64,000 nucleotides of DNA, taken from assembly GCA_024169445.1 (NCBI GenBank), contig JALKFA010000001.1, positions 2,666,001-2,730,000 of the forward strand. Reading direction: 5' to 3'. The stretch is from Buttiauxella agrestis ATCC 33320 (lineage in GTDB: Bacteria; Pseudomonadota; Gammaproteobacteria; Enterobacterales; Enterobacteriaceae). Positions 1 to 9,212 of the stretch are shown here, one piece after another; positions within the stretch are counted from its first letter, which is position 1, and each line of letters begins with the position of its first letter. The translations under genes and the position numbers were made by a program. Under the pieces are notes generated by a model. The model had not been told where the DNA came from and did no database searches. It worked only from the letters and a program-made list of their open reading frames with translations.

Positions 1-2
1 TC

Positions 3-728
3 GGCACGGTACTTGGCCAATTGATGATAAGCAAAATGCCGACAGATATAGCCAGCGTTTTGCCGTGGATAACTGCATTAACACTGGCCGCGATTCTTCC
101 GCTGCTCTTCGCCCGCATTGTAAACGATCGCAGCGAAAATCAAGAGCCGACTCCCGTATGGCCAATGCTGCGTTTGCGTCATGCGCGCCTTGGGGTGAAC
201 GGCTGTATTATTTCAGGGATTGTTCTCGGTTCTCTGTATGGGTTAATGCCGCTGTATTTAAACCATCAGGGTGTCAGTGATGCCGGGATTGGTTTCTGGA
301 TGGCGGTAATGGTCAGCGCGGGGATTGTTGGACAATGGCCGGTTGGTCGTCTGGCCGATCGATTTGGTCGTTTATTAGTGCTTCGTGTCCAGGTGTTTAT
401 TGTGATTCTGGGTTGCATGGCAATGCTGAGTCACGCCGCAATGGGGCCAACGTTATTTGTTCTTGGGGCGGCTGGATTCACACTCTACCCGGTGGCAATG
501 GCCTGGGCTTGCGAGAAAGTTGAACACCATCAGTTGGTCGCAATGAATCAGGCCTTACTGTTGAGTTACACCGTAGGCAGCTTGCTTGGCCCAACGTTTA
601 CATCGATGCTGATGCAAAGCTATTCGGACAGTTTATTGTTTGTGATGATTGCTGGTGTGGCATTTGTTTACTTATTGATGCTGCTGCGCAAAGCGGGGCA
701 CCACACTACGCCTGTCGCTCATGCCTGA
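3..728 (+). CDS. ycaD: YcaD, MFS transporter (3' part only)
   Basis: Only the C-terminal 241 codons are present; the reading frame is open back to the window edge, so the true start lies outside. The E. coli protein is 382 residues. The fragment is hydrophobic with about seven membrane helices. Residues just before the first internal Met (GTVLGQL) continue the family sequence, and the loop motif GRLADRFGR is typical of the major facilitator superfamily. YcaD is an inner-membrane transporter of unknown substrate. It converges on pflA across a 30-bp bidirectional terminator. The family assignment is firm; the substrate is unknown. Confidence 0.9.
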   Translation, partial: GTVLGQLMISKMPTDIASVLPWITALTLAAILPLLFARIVNDRSENQEPTPVWPMLRLRHARLGVNGCIISGIVLGSLYGLMPLYLNHQGVSDAGIGFWMAVMVSAGIVGQWPVGRLADRFGRLLVLRVQVFIVILGCMAMLSHAAMGPTLFVLGAAGFTLYPVAMAWACEKVEHHQLVAMNQALLLSYTVGSLLGPTFTSMLMQSYSDSLLFVMIAGVAFVYLLMLLRKAGHHTTPVAHA

Positions 729-730
729 TA

Positions 731-760
731 AAAATAGACCCTCATGCGAGGGTCTATTTT
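731..760. terminator. Bidirectional terminator between ycaD and pflA
   Basis: A perfect 13-bp inverted repeat with a 4-nt loop (ATGC) is flanked by AAAA and TTTT arms. It ends one base before the pflA stop codon, so it should stop both ycaD (plus) and pflA (minus). Confidence 0.88.
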
Positions 761-1501
761 CTAGTACATCACTTTGTGACCGTACTGTTCCAGAATGCCT
801 TTAACGCGTTCCATGGTCTCTTTCTTCGGTGGATGCACGCCGTCGAGTTTATACTCTTCGCCCATTGCCACCCATTTGTGCTTGCCCAGCTCGTGGTACG
901 GCAACAATTCAATTTTCTCTACATTGCCCATATCTCGCGTGAACTCACCAAGACGATGCGCAGAATCGTCATCGTCTGACCAGCCAGGAACAACAACGTA
1001 GCGAATCCAGACGTTAATATTTTTATCAGACAAATAGCGCGCAAACTCGAGAGTACGATGGTTTGAAACACCAACCAGATTCTGGTGAATCTCGTCGTTC
1101 ATTTGTTTCAAATCGAGCATCACCAGGTCAGTCACTTCAAGCAATTCATCAATGACTGGATCGTAGCGGCGTACAAAACCGTTGGTATCCAGACAGGTAT
1201 GAATACCTTCTTTACGGCAGGCACGGAACCAGTCACGAACAAACTCGGCTTGCAAAATAGCTTCACCACCCGATGCTGTGACCCCGCCGCCAGAGGCATT
1301 CATGAAGTGTCGATAGGTCACCACTTCTTTCATCAGTTCTTCAACGGTAACCTCTTTGCCGCCGTGTGTATCCCATGTGTCACGGTTATGGCAATACAGG
1401 CAGCGCATAAGGCAGCCCTGGAAAAAGGTGATAAAACGAATACCGGGACCATCCACGGTACCGCAGGATTCAAAGGAATGAATTCGGCCAATTACTGACA
1501 T
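761..1501 (-). CDS. pflA: Pyruvate formate-lyase activating enzyme PflA
   Basis: 246 residues, the same length as the E. coli enzyme. It is a radical-SAM protein: the CX3CX2C motif that binds the 4Fe-4S cluster is at Cys30, Cys34 and Cys37 (GCLMRCLYC), and the GGE-type motif follows (TASGGEAI). It uses SAM and reduced flavodoxin to make the glycyl radical on PflB under anaerobic conditions. The start is the family start MSVIGRIHS, preceded by a GGAGAG ribosome site. It lies downstream of pflB on the same strand but behind a terminator and a 13-bp inverted repeat, so it probably also has its own promoter. Confidence 0.98.
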   Translation of the reverse strand: MSVIGRIHSFESCGTVDGPGIRFITFFQGCLMRCLYCHNRDTWDTHGGKEVTVEELMKEVVTYRHFMNASGGGVTASGGEAILQAEFVRDWFRACRKEGIHTCLDTNGFVRRYDPVIDELLEVTDLVMLDLKQMNDEIHQNLVGVSNHRTLEFARYLSDKNINVWIRYVVVPGWSDDDDSAHRLGEFTRDMGNVEKIELLPYHELGKHKWVAMGEEYKLDGVHPPKKETMERVKGILEQYGHKVMY

Positions 1502-1587
1502 TGCGGTGTTCTCTCCAGTATTGGCTGATGCTCAATGGCATCAACCAGGTTGAGCGCGGTCTTTAAACAGATTGCCGCGTCGAATCA

Positions 1588-1629
1588 ATTTTGCAAGATA
1601 TCCTAAACGTAGCAGTTATCTTGCAAAAT
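1588..1629. repeat. 13-bp perfect inverted repeat upstream of pflA
   Basis: The arms ATTTTGCAAGATA (1588-1600) and TATCTTGCAAAAT (1617-1629) are perfectly complementary across a 16-nt spacer. The repeat lies in the pflB-pflA gap, between the pflB terminator and the pflA start. It could be an operator for a dimeric regulator or an mRNA hairpin in the pflA leader. It has no T-tract on the pflA side, so it does not look like an intrinsic terminator. Function unknown. Confidence 0.6.
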
Positions 1630-1643
1630 AGGTTCTGACATAA

Positions 1644-1671
1644 GAAAAGGCCCCACCGAGGTGGAGCCTTT
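1644..1671 (-). terminator. pflB terminator
   Basis: Read on the minus strand, an AAAGGCTCCACC / GGTGGGGCCTTT stem (one G-U pair) is followed by a TTTTCTT tract, directly downstream of the pflB stop codon. Confidence 0.82.
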
Positions 1672-1700
1672 ATTCTACGCCTTTTCAGACAAACCGTGAA

Positions 1701-3983
1701 TTACATGGTTTGAGTGAAGGTACGGGTAATAACGTCCTGCTGTTGTTCTTTAGTCAGGGAGTTAAAACGTACAGCGTAACCAGATACACGAATGGTCAGC
1801 TGAGGATATTTCTCAGGGTGTTCCATCGCATCCAGCAGCATTTCACGGTTCATTACGTTCACGTTCAGGTGTTGACCACCTTCGATGGACGATTCGTGGT
1901 GGAAGTAACCATCCATCAGACCCGCGAGGTTAGTTTTACGAACTTCGTCGTCTTTACCCAGTGCGTTAGGAACGATAGAGAAGGTATAAGAAATACCATC
2001 TTTAGCGTAAGCAAACGGCAGTTTAGCAACGGAAGTCAGAGAGGCAACAGCACCTTTCTGATCACGACCGTGCATTGGGTTAGCACCTGGACCGAATGGA
2101 GCGCCTGCACGACGACCGTCTGGGGTGTTACCGGTTTTCTTACCATAAACCACGTTAGAGGTGATGGTCAGAACAGACTGAGTCGGGATAGCGTTACGGT
2201 AAGTAGTCAGTTTCTGAATTTTCTTCATGAAACGTTCTACCAGGTCAACAGCGATGTCATCTACGCGAGAATCGTTGTTACCGAACATTGGGTATTCGCC
2301 TTCGATTTCGAAGTCTACAGCCAGGCCGTCTTCGTCACGAACAGGTTTAACTTTCGCATATTTGATTGCAGACAGGGAGTCAGCTGCAACAGACAGACCC
2401 GCGATACCACAAGCCATAGTGCGAACAACGTCACGGTCATGCAGAGCCATCAGAGACGCTTCGTAGCTGTACTTATCATGCATGTAGTGAATGATGTTCA
2501 GCGCAGTGACGTACTGTTTAGCCAACCAGTCCATGAAGTGGTCAAGACGATCCAGAACGTTATCGTAGTCCAGAACGTCAGCCATGATTGGCGCTTCTTT
2601 AGGACCGATCTGAATTTTCAGTTTTTCATCAACGCCACCGTTGATTGCATACAGCATGGTTTTCGCGAGGTTAGCACGAGCACCGAAGAACTGCATTTGC
2701 TTACCAACGATCATTGGGCTCACGCAGCATGCGATTGCGTAGTCATCGTTGTTAAAGTCAGGGCGCATCAGATCATCGTTCTCGTATTGCAGAGAAGAAG
2801 TATCGATGGAAACTTTAGCGGCGAATTTCTTGAAGTTCAGTGGCAGTTTTTCAGACCACAGAATAGTGATGTTCGGCTCCGGAGACGGCCCCATGGTGTA
2901 CAGGGTGTTCAGGAAACGGAAGCTAGATTTAGTAACCAGAGTACGACCATCTACACCCATACCGGCGATAGATTCGGTCGCCCAGATTGGGTCACCAGAG
3001 AACAGCTCATCATACTCAGGGGTACGCAGGAAGCGAACCATACGCAGTTTCATGACCAGGTGGTCAATCATTTCCTGTGCTTCAAGCTCGGTGATTTTAC
3101 CAGCTTTCAGGTCACGTTCGATGAATGCATCCAGGAAGGTGGATACACGACCGAAGGACATTGCAGCGCCGTTCTGAGATTTAACCGCAGCCAGGTAGCC
3201 GAAGTAAGTCCACTGAATAGCTTCTTGAGCATTTTTAGCAGGACCAGAGATATCGCAGCCATATTTAGCAGCCATTTCTTTGATCTGGCCCAGAGCACGG
3301 TGTTGCTCGGAGATTTCTTCACGCAGACGAATTGTTGCTTCCAGGTCTTCGCCGTTTTCCAGTTTGCTCTGCAGAGAGTTGAACTGAGCGAATTTGTCTT
3401 TCATCAGGAAGTCGATGCCGTACAGCGCAACGCGACGGTAATCACCGATGATACGACCACGACCATAAGCATCCGGCAGACCGGTGATTACGCCTGATTT
3501 ACGGCAGTTCAGAATGTCTTTGGTATAAACGTCAAACACACCCTGGTTGTGGGTTTTGCGGTATTCGGTGAAGATCTTCTTAAGCATTGGGTCAAGTTCA
3601 CGACCGTATACTTTGCAAGAACCTTCAACCATTTTGATGCCACCAAACGGAATAATTGCACGTTTCAGTGGAGCATCAGTCTGCAGGCCAACGATAGTTT
3701 CGAGGGACTTGTTGATGTAACCAGCATCATGAGAGGTGATGGTGGAAGCGAGGTCAGTATCGAAGTCAACAGGCGCGTGAGTGCGGTTTTCCTGTTTAAC
3801 GCCTTCCATGACGTTGTCCCACAATGTGGTAGTTGCTTCAGTAGCACCTGCCAGGAAGGACTCGTCACCCTCGTAAGGGGTGTAGTTTTTCTGAATAAAG
3901 TCACGCACGTTGACTTCATTCTGCCAGTCACCTTTGGCAAAACCTTCCCAGGCTGTGGCTAACTTCTCATTAAGCTCGGACAT
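1701..3983 (-). CDS. pflB: Formate C-acetyltransferase (pyruvate formate-lyase) PflB
   Basis: 760 residues, identical in length to the E. coli enzyme. It converts pyruvate plus CoA to acetyl-CoA plus formate in anaerobic growth. Catalytic Cys419-Cys420 (IACCVSP) and the glycyl-radical residue Gly735 (RVSGYAV) are at the expected positions. It is cytosolic and activated by PflA. It follows focA with a 53-bp gap, forming the focA-pflB operon in which the formate channel and formate producer are co-transcribed. The ribosome site AGGTAG sits upstream of ATG. The codon choice looks strongly biased, as expected for an abundant enzyme. Confidence 0.99.
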   Translation of the reverse strand: MSELNEKLATAWEGFAKGDWQNEVNVRDFIQKNYTPYEGDESFLAGATEATTTLWDNVMEGVKQENRTHAPVDFDTDLASTITSHDAGYINKSLETIVGLQTDAPLKRAIIPFGGIKMVEGSCKVYGRELDPMLKKIFTEYRKTHNQGVFDVYTKDILNCRKSGVITGLPDAYGRGRIIGDYRRVALYGIDFLMKDKFAQFNSLQSKLENGEDLEATIRLREEISEQHRALGQIKEMAAKYGCDISGPAKNAQEAIQWTYFGYLAAVKSQNGAAMSFGRVSTFLDAFIERDLKAGKITELEAQEMIDHLVMKLRMVRFLRTPEYDELFSGDPIWATESIAGMGVDGRTLVTKSSFRFLNTLYTMGPSPEPNITILWSEKLPLNFKKFAAKVSIDTSSLQYENDDLMRPDFNNDDYAIACCVSPMIVGKQMQFFGARANLAKTMLYAINGGVDEKLKIQIGPKEAPIMADVLDYDNVLDRLDHFMDWLAKQYVTALNIIHYMHDKYSYEASLMALHDRDVVRTMACGIAGLSVAADSLSAIKYAKVKPVRDEDGLAVDFEIEGEYPMFGNNDSRVDDIAVDLVERFMKKIQKLTTYRNAIPTQSVLTITSNVVYGKKTGNTPDGRRAGAPFGPGANPMHGRDQKGAVASLTSVAKLPFAYAKDGISYTFSIVPNALGKDDEVRKTNLAGLMDGYFHHESSIEGGQHLNVNVMNREMLLDAMEHPEKYPQLTIRVSGYAVRFNSLTKEQQQDVITRTFTQTM

Positions 3984-4036
3984 TTAACACCTACCTTCTA
4001 ATGTGGATTTCTTATTCCCTACACGACGGCTAGCAC

Positions 4037-4894
4037 TTAGTGCTTATCACCACCGCGTAGATAAATTACCCAGTACGTCAACCCAACCAGTACGCCGCCA
4101 CCGATAATGTTCCCAATAGTCACTGGGATCAGGTTATCTGTGATGAAGTTCAATACGGTCAAGTGAGTGAAATTGTCCGGAGACGACCCAACTGCGGTCC
4201 AGAATTCCGGGCTTGCAAAGTTGCGTACTACGATACCCAAAGGGATCAAGAACATGTTTGCGATACTGTGCTCAAAACCACTAGCAACAAACATGGCGAC
4301 CGGGAGAATCATAGCAAACATCTTGTCCATCAAACTGCGACCCGAGTAGCTCATCCAGACAGCCAGACAGACCATCAGGTTAGCCAAAATACCCAGGCAC
4401 ACAGCTTCAATAAAGGTGTGGTGCATTTTATGGTCTGCGGTTTGAAGCACATTCAGACCCCACGCACCGTTTGCTGTCATGTACATACCTGACAACCAAA
4501 TCAACACCACGAACATCAAAGCACCGAACAGGTTACCGATGTAAACGTTGACCCAGTTCTTCGCGAGTTGACCCCAGGTGATACGGCCACTGGCTTTAGC
4601 AACAACAATCAACACGGTAGAAGTGAAGAGGTCGGCACCGCAGACAACGCACAGGATAAGCCCTAAGGAGAAGCAAGTACCGCCAATCAGCTTCGCAATC
4701 CCAAACGGAATGGTCGAAGTACCGGTGGTCGCAGTGATGTAAAAGACAAAGGCAATCGAGATGAACATCCCCGCCGTGATCGCTAAATAAAACGTGGTCA
4801 GCGGGTGCTTTGTTGCTTTATAGACGCCAGCGTCTTCGGCGACTTTCGCCATAGCGGCTGGGAGCAATAGATCAAAAGGGTTGTCAGCTTTCAC
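4037..4894 (-). CDS. focA: Formate channel FocA
   Basis: 285 residues, the family length. It is an integral inner-membrane protein of the formate-nitrite transporter family: six membrane helices, pentameric in E. coli, moving formate in or out with the fermentation state. The conserved pore histidine lies in FEHSIANMF. The N-terminal cytoplasmic stretch MKADNPFDLLLP, which contacts PflB in E. coli, is intact. It is the first gene of focA-pflB, with an FNR box upstream. Confidence 0.98.
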   Translation of the reverse strand: MKADNPFDLLLPAAMAKVAEDAGVYKATKHPLTTFYLAITAGMFISIAFVFYITATTGTSTIPFGIAKLIGGTCFSLGLILCVVCGADLFTSTVLIVVAKASGRITWGQLAKNWVNVYIGNLFGALMFVVLIWLSGMYMTANGAWGLNVLQTADHKMHHTFIEAVCLGILANLMVCLAVWMSYSGRSLMDKMFAMILPVAMFVASGFEHSIANMFLIPLGIVVRNFASPEFWTAVGSSPDNFTHLTVLNFITDNLIPVTIGNIIGGGVLVGLTYWVIYLRGGDKH

Positions 4895-4954
4895 ACTAAC
4901 TCTCTCTTATTTAATTCGGCGACGAGATACTAACAAAGCATTATAGAGTAAAAT

Positions 4955-4968
4955 TTGATATGGATCAT
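4955..4968 (-). promoter_or_regulatory. FNR box upstream of focA
   Basis: TTGATATGGATCAT matches the FNR consensus TTGAT-N4-ATCAA at 9 of 10 defined bases. It sits about 60 bp upstream of the focA start codon. It fits the known anaerobic induction of focA-pflB. Confidence 0.75.
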
Positions 4969-5213
4969 ATCTCGCCAAGCTTATAGGCCTGATAAAAGCA
5001 GGTGTTTACCTGATTTTCAGTTTAAGTTGTTGATACTTTTGATAAAAATAAAGTTTAAAATTTATAATGTAATTTGATATTTAGCCTCAACGCTCCTGTG
5101 TCGGGGTAATTAGAATGGAGTATTTCTATAATTTGGCAACATTATTTGTAGTTTAATATAATAACATTTCACCAATATTTAACTATTGAGTCACAAATGA
5201 AATTATTACGCTG

Positions 5214-5248
5214 CCAATAAAAACACGGGGCAATAAAAATCGCCCCGT
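5214..5248 (-). terminator. ycaO terminator
   Basis: On the minus strand, an ACGGGGC / GCCCCGT stem is followed by GTTTTTATT. It lies about 50 bp past the ycaO stop codon. Confidence 0.75.
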
Positions 5249-5300
5249 AATATAGCGTAAACATTATGGTTTACGCACCTTTGAGTTTAGTTTTGTTACT

Positions 5301-7058
5301 TTATTTCCAGAAAGCCGCTTTTGCGCGTTGCAGTTTTTCATACGCCGCTAACAACGCCTGATGGGCAGGGAACGCTTTCAAATCGCTATCTACAGCTTGC
5401 AGGCCATAGAATGGCGCTTCACCACTCAGAGCAGCACTTGCCGCTTCTACTGTTTCTGCGCCGTACATACGCACAAAGGCATTCAGATATTGCAGCGGTT
5501 GGCGGTCTTCTTCCATCGCCAGTAGCAGCAGGGTTTGCAGGCAGCGATAGTAGTTCGCACGCTCAGGGCTGAAAATAGACGCGTTGAATTCCATCGTCCA
5601 TTCCGTCCAGATAAGCGCTTGTTCGGTGTCACCGCCAGCCAGTGCCAGCATGGCTTTCAATTCACCAATACGCAGCGTATACCAGCCATTGTCTTTACCT
5701 GTCGCCAGACCAAGCAGCTCGCGGACACGGGTGAAATCATCGTGGCCTTCTTCATCTAACTGAGAAATCAGATCGAGATAATCTTGCTTCTCCCACTCAC
5801 TGCCTGGTAATGACAGAATGGTGTCACGCAAGTGATAGCCCATACTGTTGTTAGCCAGCAGCAGATCTTCGGCAGGATAAATATCGGACATACCAGGAAC
5901 GATGATGCGGCAAGCGTAAACATCAAGATGCTGGTAGTCAGCGATATAAACTTCCTGGTCTTCTGCATTAAAGATTGCCATCAATGTGGCAAATTCTTCT
6001 TCTGTGGTTCCAGAGAATCTCCAGTCAACAAATGGATAGTCGGCATCTTGCTTGAACATATCCCAGGAGATCAGACCGCTGGAGTCGATAAAGTGAGTTT
6101 CGAGATTGGCATGCTCGGCAACTTCTTCGTCATCAAAGGTCGGAGGCGTGAAGACATCCAGATCTTTAAGGCCACGCCCCTGCAGCAGTTCAGTCACGGT
6201 ACGTTCCAGCGCAACACCAAAATCAGGGTGGGCACCGAACGACGCAAAACACGTCCCGTTTGCTGGGTTGAATAACACCACGCAAATAACCGGATATTTT
6301 CCGCCTAACGAACCGTCGTAAGCGAAGATTGGGAAACCTTCTGCTTCCAGCGTGGCGATGGATTCAACCACGCCAGGATAGCGAGCCAGCACTTCCTGCG
6401 GGATTTCCGGCAGGCTAATGCTTTCCGCGATAATGCGATTTTTAATGTAACGCTCAAAAACTTCTGAAAGTCCCTGAACACGGGCTTCGTTTGCGGTGTT
6501 CCCTGCAGACATCCCATTAGAAACATACAAGTTCCCGATGATGTTCATCGGAATATAAACGGTTTCTTGATCGGATTGACGGGTAAACGGCAGTGCGCAG
6601 ATGCCGCGCTCTTCATTGCCGGATTGCAGATCAATCAGCATACCTGCGGTGACTTCGTTCTCAGGATCGTAAAACGCGCGCAGACGATCGTCGAGAATGC
6701 CTTCCGGCAGTTGCTCATCTTCAGGAATTGGGAACCACTTCTCGTTTGGATAATGCACAAACGGGCCATTGGCGATGGTTTTACCTAACCAGAAATCAGC
6801 AAAGAAATAGTTAGTCGACAAACGCTCGAAATATTCGCCCAGCGCTGAAGCCAAAGCGGCTTTTTTAGTCGCGCCTTTACCATTGGTAAAGCACAGCGCG
6901 CTGTCTTTATCACGGATATGCACTGACCAGACGTTTGGCACAGGGTTTAACCAGGAAGCTTCTTCTATATTAAAGCCAAGATCGGCGAGCTTGGTCTGGA
7001 AGCGAGCGATGGAATCTTCCAGTGCGGCATCTTTGCCAGGAATAAAGGTTTGAGTCAT
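5301..7058 (-). CDS. ycaO: YcaO, ribosomal protein S12 methylthiotransferase accessory factor
   Basis: 585 residues (586 in E. coli). It has an N-terminal ATP-binding YcaO fold, the family that cyclodehydrates azol(in)e peptides in other bacteria, followed by a C-terminal helical TPR-like part from about residue 430. In E. coli it assists RimO in beta-methylthiolation of S12 Asp88; its exact chemistry is unsettled. No precursor peptide or partner dehydrogenase lies nearby, so nothing suggests a peptide natural product. It is a single-gene unit with its own terminator, divergent from ycaP. Confidence 0.96.
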   Translation of the reverse strand: MTQTFIPGKDAALEDSIARFQTKLADLGFNIEEASWLNPVPNVWSVHIRDKDSALCFTNGKGATKKAALASALGEYFERLSTNYFFADFWLGKTIANGPFVHYPNEKWFPIPEDEQLPEGILDDRLRAFYDPENEVTAGMLIDLQSGNEERGICALPFTRQSDQETVYIPMNIIGNLYVSNGMSAGNTANEARVQGLSEVFERYIKNRIIAESISLPEIPQEVLARYPGVVESIATLEAEGFPIFAYDGSLGGKYPVICVVLFNPANGTCFASFGAHPDFGVALERTVTELLQGRGLKDLDVFTPPTFDDEEVAEHANLETHFIDSSGLISWDMFKQDADYPFVDWRFSGTTEEEFATLMAIFNAEDQEVYIADYQHLDVYACRIIVPGMSDIYPAEDLLLANNSMGYHLRDTILSLPGSEWEKQDYLDLISQLDEEGHDDFTRVRELLGLATGKDNGWYTLRIGELKAMLALAGGDTEQALIWTEWTMEFNASIFSPERANYYRCLQTLLLLAMEEDRQPLQYLNAFVRMYGAETVEAASAALSGEAPFYGLQAVDSDLKAFPAHQALLAAYEKLQRAKAAFWK

Positions 7059-7145
7059 GAGGTTTCACTTTTGTCGTACGCAAAGCGCGCAATGATACGG
7101 GTTTTAGCCGACTGACACCATTGTCAGCAGCCAGCAGGCGGCGAT

Positions 7146-7163
7146 AGCATAACAGGCTATGCT
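7146..7163. repeat. Small inverted repeat between ycaO and ycaP
   Basis: AGCATA and TATGCT are separated by 6 nt in the divergent promoter region, 34 bp before the ycaP start. It could be an operator or chance; only six pairs. Confidence 0.3.
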
Positions 7164-7196
7164 TACTGTCAGTAACCCACTGTAATGGCGGTAAAA

Positions 7197-7889
7197 ATGA
7201 AGAGCTTTGATCTTCAACGTATGGCATTAAACGACGTCCCACTCGATTTTCTCTGGGAGGTCGCTTTTCGTAGCCTCTATACCTTTATATTAGTGTTCCT
7301 GTTTTTAAAGATAACGGGGCGGCGTGGCGTTCGGCAGATGTCGTTGTTTGAAGTGTTGATAATCTTAACGCTTGGCTCAGCGGCAGGCGATGTGGCGTTT
7401 TATCATGACGTACCGATGCTACCTGTGTTGATTGTTTTCGTCACATTGGGGCTGCTTTATCGTCTGGTGATGTGGCTGATGAGCCACAGTGAAAAACTTG
7501 AAAACCTGTTTGAAGGAAAACCTTCCGTCATTATCGAAGAGGGGGAGTTTTCCTGGGAAAAAATGAAGTCGCAAAACATGACTGAATTTGAGTTTTTTAT
7601 GGAGCTACGCTTGCTGGGCGTAGAGCATCTCGGGCAAGTTCGTCTGGCGATACTTGAAACCAACGGCCAGATAAGCGTCTATTTCTTTCCTGATAAACTC
7701 GTCAGACCAGGTTTACCGATTTTGCCTGAGCACTGCTGCGAACGGTTTATTAAAATGCCGGAAGATGCGGATTATGCCTGTATCCATTGCAGTGAAGTCG
7801 TGGCGTTGAATGCAAATGATGAAATTGCTTGCCCGCGCTGTGCTCATAAAGTTTGGGTTAAGGCCAGTACCGCCACGCGAGTGACCTGA
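7197..7889 (+). CDS. ycaP: YcaP, DUF421 inner-membrane protein
   Basis: I chose ATG at 7197 (MKSFDLQRM), four codons after an in-frame ATG at 7185. This gives exactly the 230 residues of the E. coli protein and places GGCGG at ribosome-site distance. Three membrane helices occupy roughly the first 90 residues (motif TGRRGVRQMSLFE), followed by the cytosolic DUF421 domain and a C-terminal CX2C...CX2C pair (CIHC and CPRC) that looks like a zinc ribbon. Related DUF421 proteins include Bacillus YetF and YdfS; the function in enterics is unknown. Divergent from ycaO. Confidence 0.93.
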   Translation: MKSFDLQRMALNDVPLDFLWEVAFRSLYTFILVFLFLKITGRRGVRQMSLFEVLIILTLGSAAGDVAFYHDVPMLPVLIVFVTLGLLYRLVMWLMSHSEKLENLFEGKPSVIIEEGEFSWEKMKSQNMTEFEFFMELRLLGVEHLGQVRLAILETNGQISVYFFPDKLVRPGLPILPEHCCERFIKMPEDADYACIHCSEVVALNANDEIACPRCAHKVWVKASTATRVT

Positions 7890-7910
7890 CGGGCATTTAT
7901 CGGGTGTTTA

Positions 7911-7929
7911 ATTCATCGATTAGATGAAT
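7911..7929. repeat. Inverted repeat after ycaP
   Basis: ATTCATC and GATGAAT are separated by 5 nt, just after ycaP and just before the CRP-like site of serC. There is no T-tract, so it is not a clear terminator. Confidence 0.35.
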
Positions 7930-7935
7930 CTGTTG

Positions 7936-7951
7936 TGTGATTTTGCGCACA
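7936..7951 (+). promoter_or_regulatory. CRP-like site upstream of serC
   Basis: TGTGATTTTGCGCACA matches TGTGA-N6-TCACA with one mismatch. It lies 100 bp before the serC start. The serC-aroA operon of E. coli is reported to be repressed by CRP-cAMP and activated by Lrp, so the position is consistent. Confidence 0.6.
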
Positions 7952-8050
7952 TTCCCGCAGCGCACCTGATTAACCATTGCAGCCTCCGCGAGTGAATGAT
8001 AAAACCGATACCGTGAAAAAATCTTATTGCTCTTAGCGTGGTGAGGGGAA

Positions 8051-9136
8051 ATGACTCAGGTATACAATTTTAGTTCCGGCCCGGCGATGCTACCGGCTGA
8101 AGTGCTTCGTCGTGCGCAAAGTGAACTCTGCGACTGGCAAGGCTTAGGCACCTCCGTAATGGAGATTAGCCACCGTGGTAAAGAGTTTATTCAGGTAGCT
8201 GAAGAAGCTGAAAAAGATTTTCGCTTTCTGCTGCAAATCCCCTCGAACTACAAAGTTTTGTTCTGTCACGGTGGCGGTCGCGGCCAATTCGCTGGTGTAC
8301 CTTTAAACCTGCTTGGTGACAAAACTAGCGCTGACTATGTTGATGGCGGCTATTGGGCGAGTAGTGCAGTAAAAGAAGCGCACAAATACTGCACGCCAAA
8401 TGTTATTGATGCGAAAATGACAGTTGACGGCCTGCGTGCGCTCAAACCGATGAGCGAGTGGCAGGTTTCTGAAGATAGTGCCTACTTGCACTTTTGCCCG
8501 AATGAAACCATCGACGGCATCGCAACTCACGAAACGCCAGACTTTGGCGATAAGGTTGTGGTTGCCGATTTCTCATCCTCGATTTTGTCGCACTCGCTCG
8601 ACATTAGCCGTTTCGGCGTAATTTACGCTGGTGCTCAGAAAAACATCGGTCCAGCCGGTTTGACGTTGGTTATCGTGCGTGAAGATTTGCTCGGCAAGGC
8701 GCATAAAGCGTGCCCGTCAATTCTTGACTACACCGTGCTTAATGAAAACGACTCCATGTTTAATACCCCACCAACATTCGCCTGGTATCTTTCTGGTCTG
8801 GTCTTTAAATGGCTGAAGGAACAAGGTGGTGTGGAAGTCATGGACAAAATTAACCGTGAGAAAGCGAGCCTGTTATACGGTGTGATTGATAAAAGCGATT
8901 TTTATCGTAACGATGTTGCTCCGGCCAACCGTTCGCGCATGAATGTCCCATTCCAGTTGGCTGATAGCGCGCTTGATAAGCTCTTCCTCGAAGAGTCGTT
9001 TACTGCAGGTCTACACGCATTGAAAGGCCACCGTGTTGTAGGCGGAATGCGTGCTTCTATCTACAATGCGATGCCACTCGAAGGTGTTAAAGCGTTAACT
9101 AACTTCATGATCGACTTTGAGCGTCGCCACGGTTAA
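8051..9136 (+). CDS. serC: Phosphoserine aminotransferase SerC
   Basis: 361 residues (362 in E. coli). This PLP enzyme converts 3-phosphohydroxypyruvate to phosphoserine and also acts in pyridoxal phosphate synthesis on phosphohydroxythreonine. The PLP lysine is Lys197 in AGAQKNIG, and the N-terminal substrate loop FSSGPAMLP is intact. GAGGGG lies close to the ATG. It is the first gene of serC-aroA; a terminator-like hairpin separates the two genes. Confidence 0.98.
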   Translation: MTQVYNFSSGPAMLPAEVLRRAQSELCDWQGLGTSVMEISHRGKEFIQVAEEAEKDFRFLLQIPSNYKVLFCHGGGRGQFAGVPLNLLGDKTSADYVDGGYWASSAVKEAHKYCTPNVIDAKMTVDGLRALKPMSEWQVSEDSAYLHFCPNETIDGIATHETPDFGDKVVVADFSSSILSHSLDISRFGVIYAGAQKNIGPAGLTLVIVREDLLGKAHKACPSILDYTVLNENDSMFNTPPTFAWYLSGLVFKWLKEQGGVEVMDKINREKASLLYGVIDKSDFYRNDVAPANRSRMNVPFQLADSALDKLFLEESFTAGLHALKGHRVVGGMRASIYNAMPLEGVKALTNFMIDFERRHG

Positions 9137-9156
9137 TTGCTGCTCGTTGTTATTCT

Positions 9157-9186
9157 CCCCGCGGCATGGTTCGCGGGGTTTTTATT
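9157..9186 (+). terminator. Terminator-like hairpin between serC and aroA
   Basis: A CCCCGCG / CGCGGGG stem with an 8-nt loop is followed by TTTTTATT. It lies inside the serC-aroA operon, so it probably terminates part of the transcripts and sets the serC:aroA ratio. Confidence 0.82.
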
Positions 9187-9212
9187 CTGTTTGAGTTGAG
9201 AGTATTTACCCC

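Larger units (their letters stand above)
4895..5300. other. focA-ycaO intergenic control region (406 bp)
   Basis: There is no credible gene here. The stretch is AT-rich and should hold the promoters of the focA-pflB operon, transcribed on the minus strand. I can support one FNR box and, at the far end, the ycaO terminator. In E. coli this region carries several promoters plus ArcA, FNR and IHF sites; I cannot place the other sites by eye. Confidence 0.6.

Noticed and set aside
1710-3497. 595-codon open frame antisense to pflB
   Set aside because: It is a shadow produced by the biased codon use of pflB; the product lacks any recognisable domain and no ribosome site precedes it.
5301-7058. ycaO as part of a thiazole/oxazole peptide cluster
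   Set aside because: The neighbours are focA and ycaP; no precursor peptide, dehydrogenase or exporter lies nearby, and the sequence is the S12-modification type.
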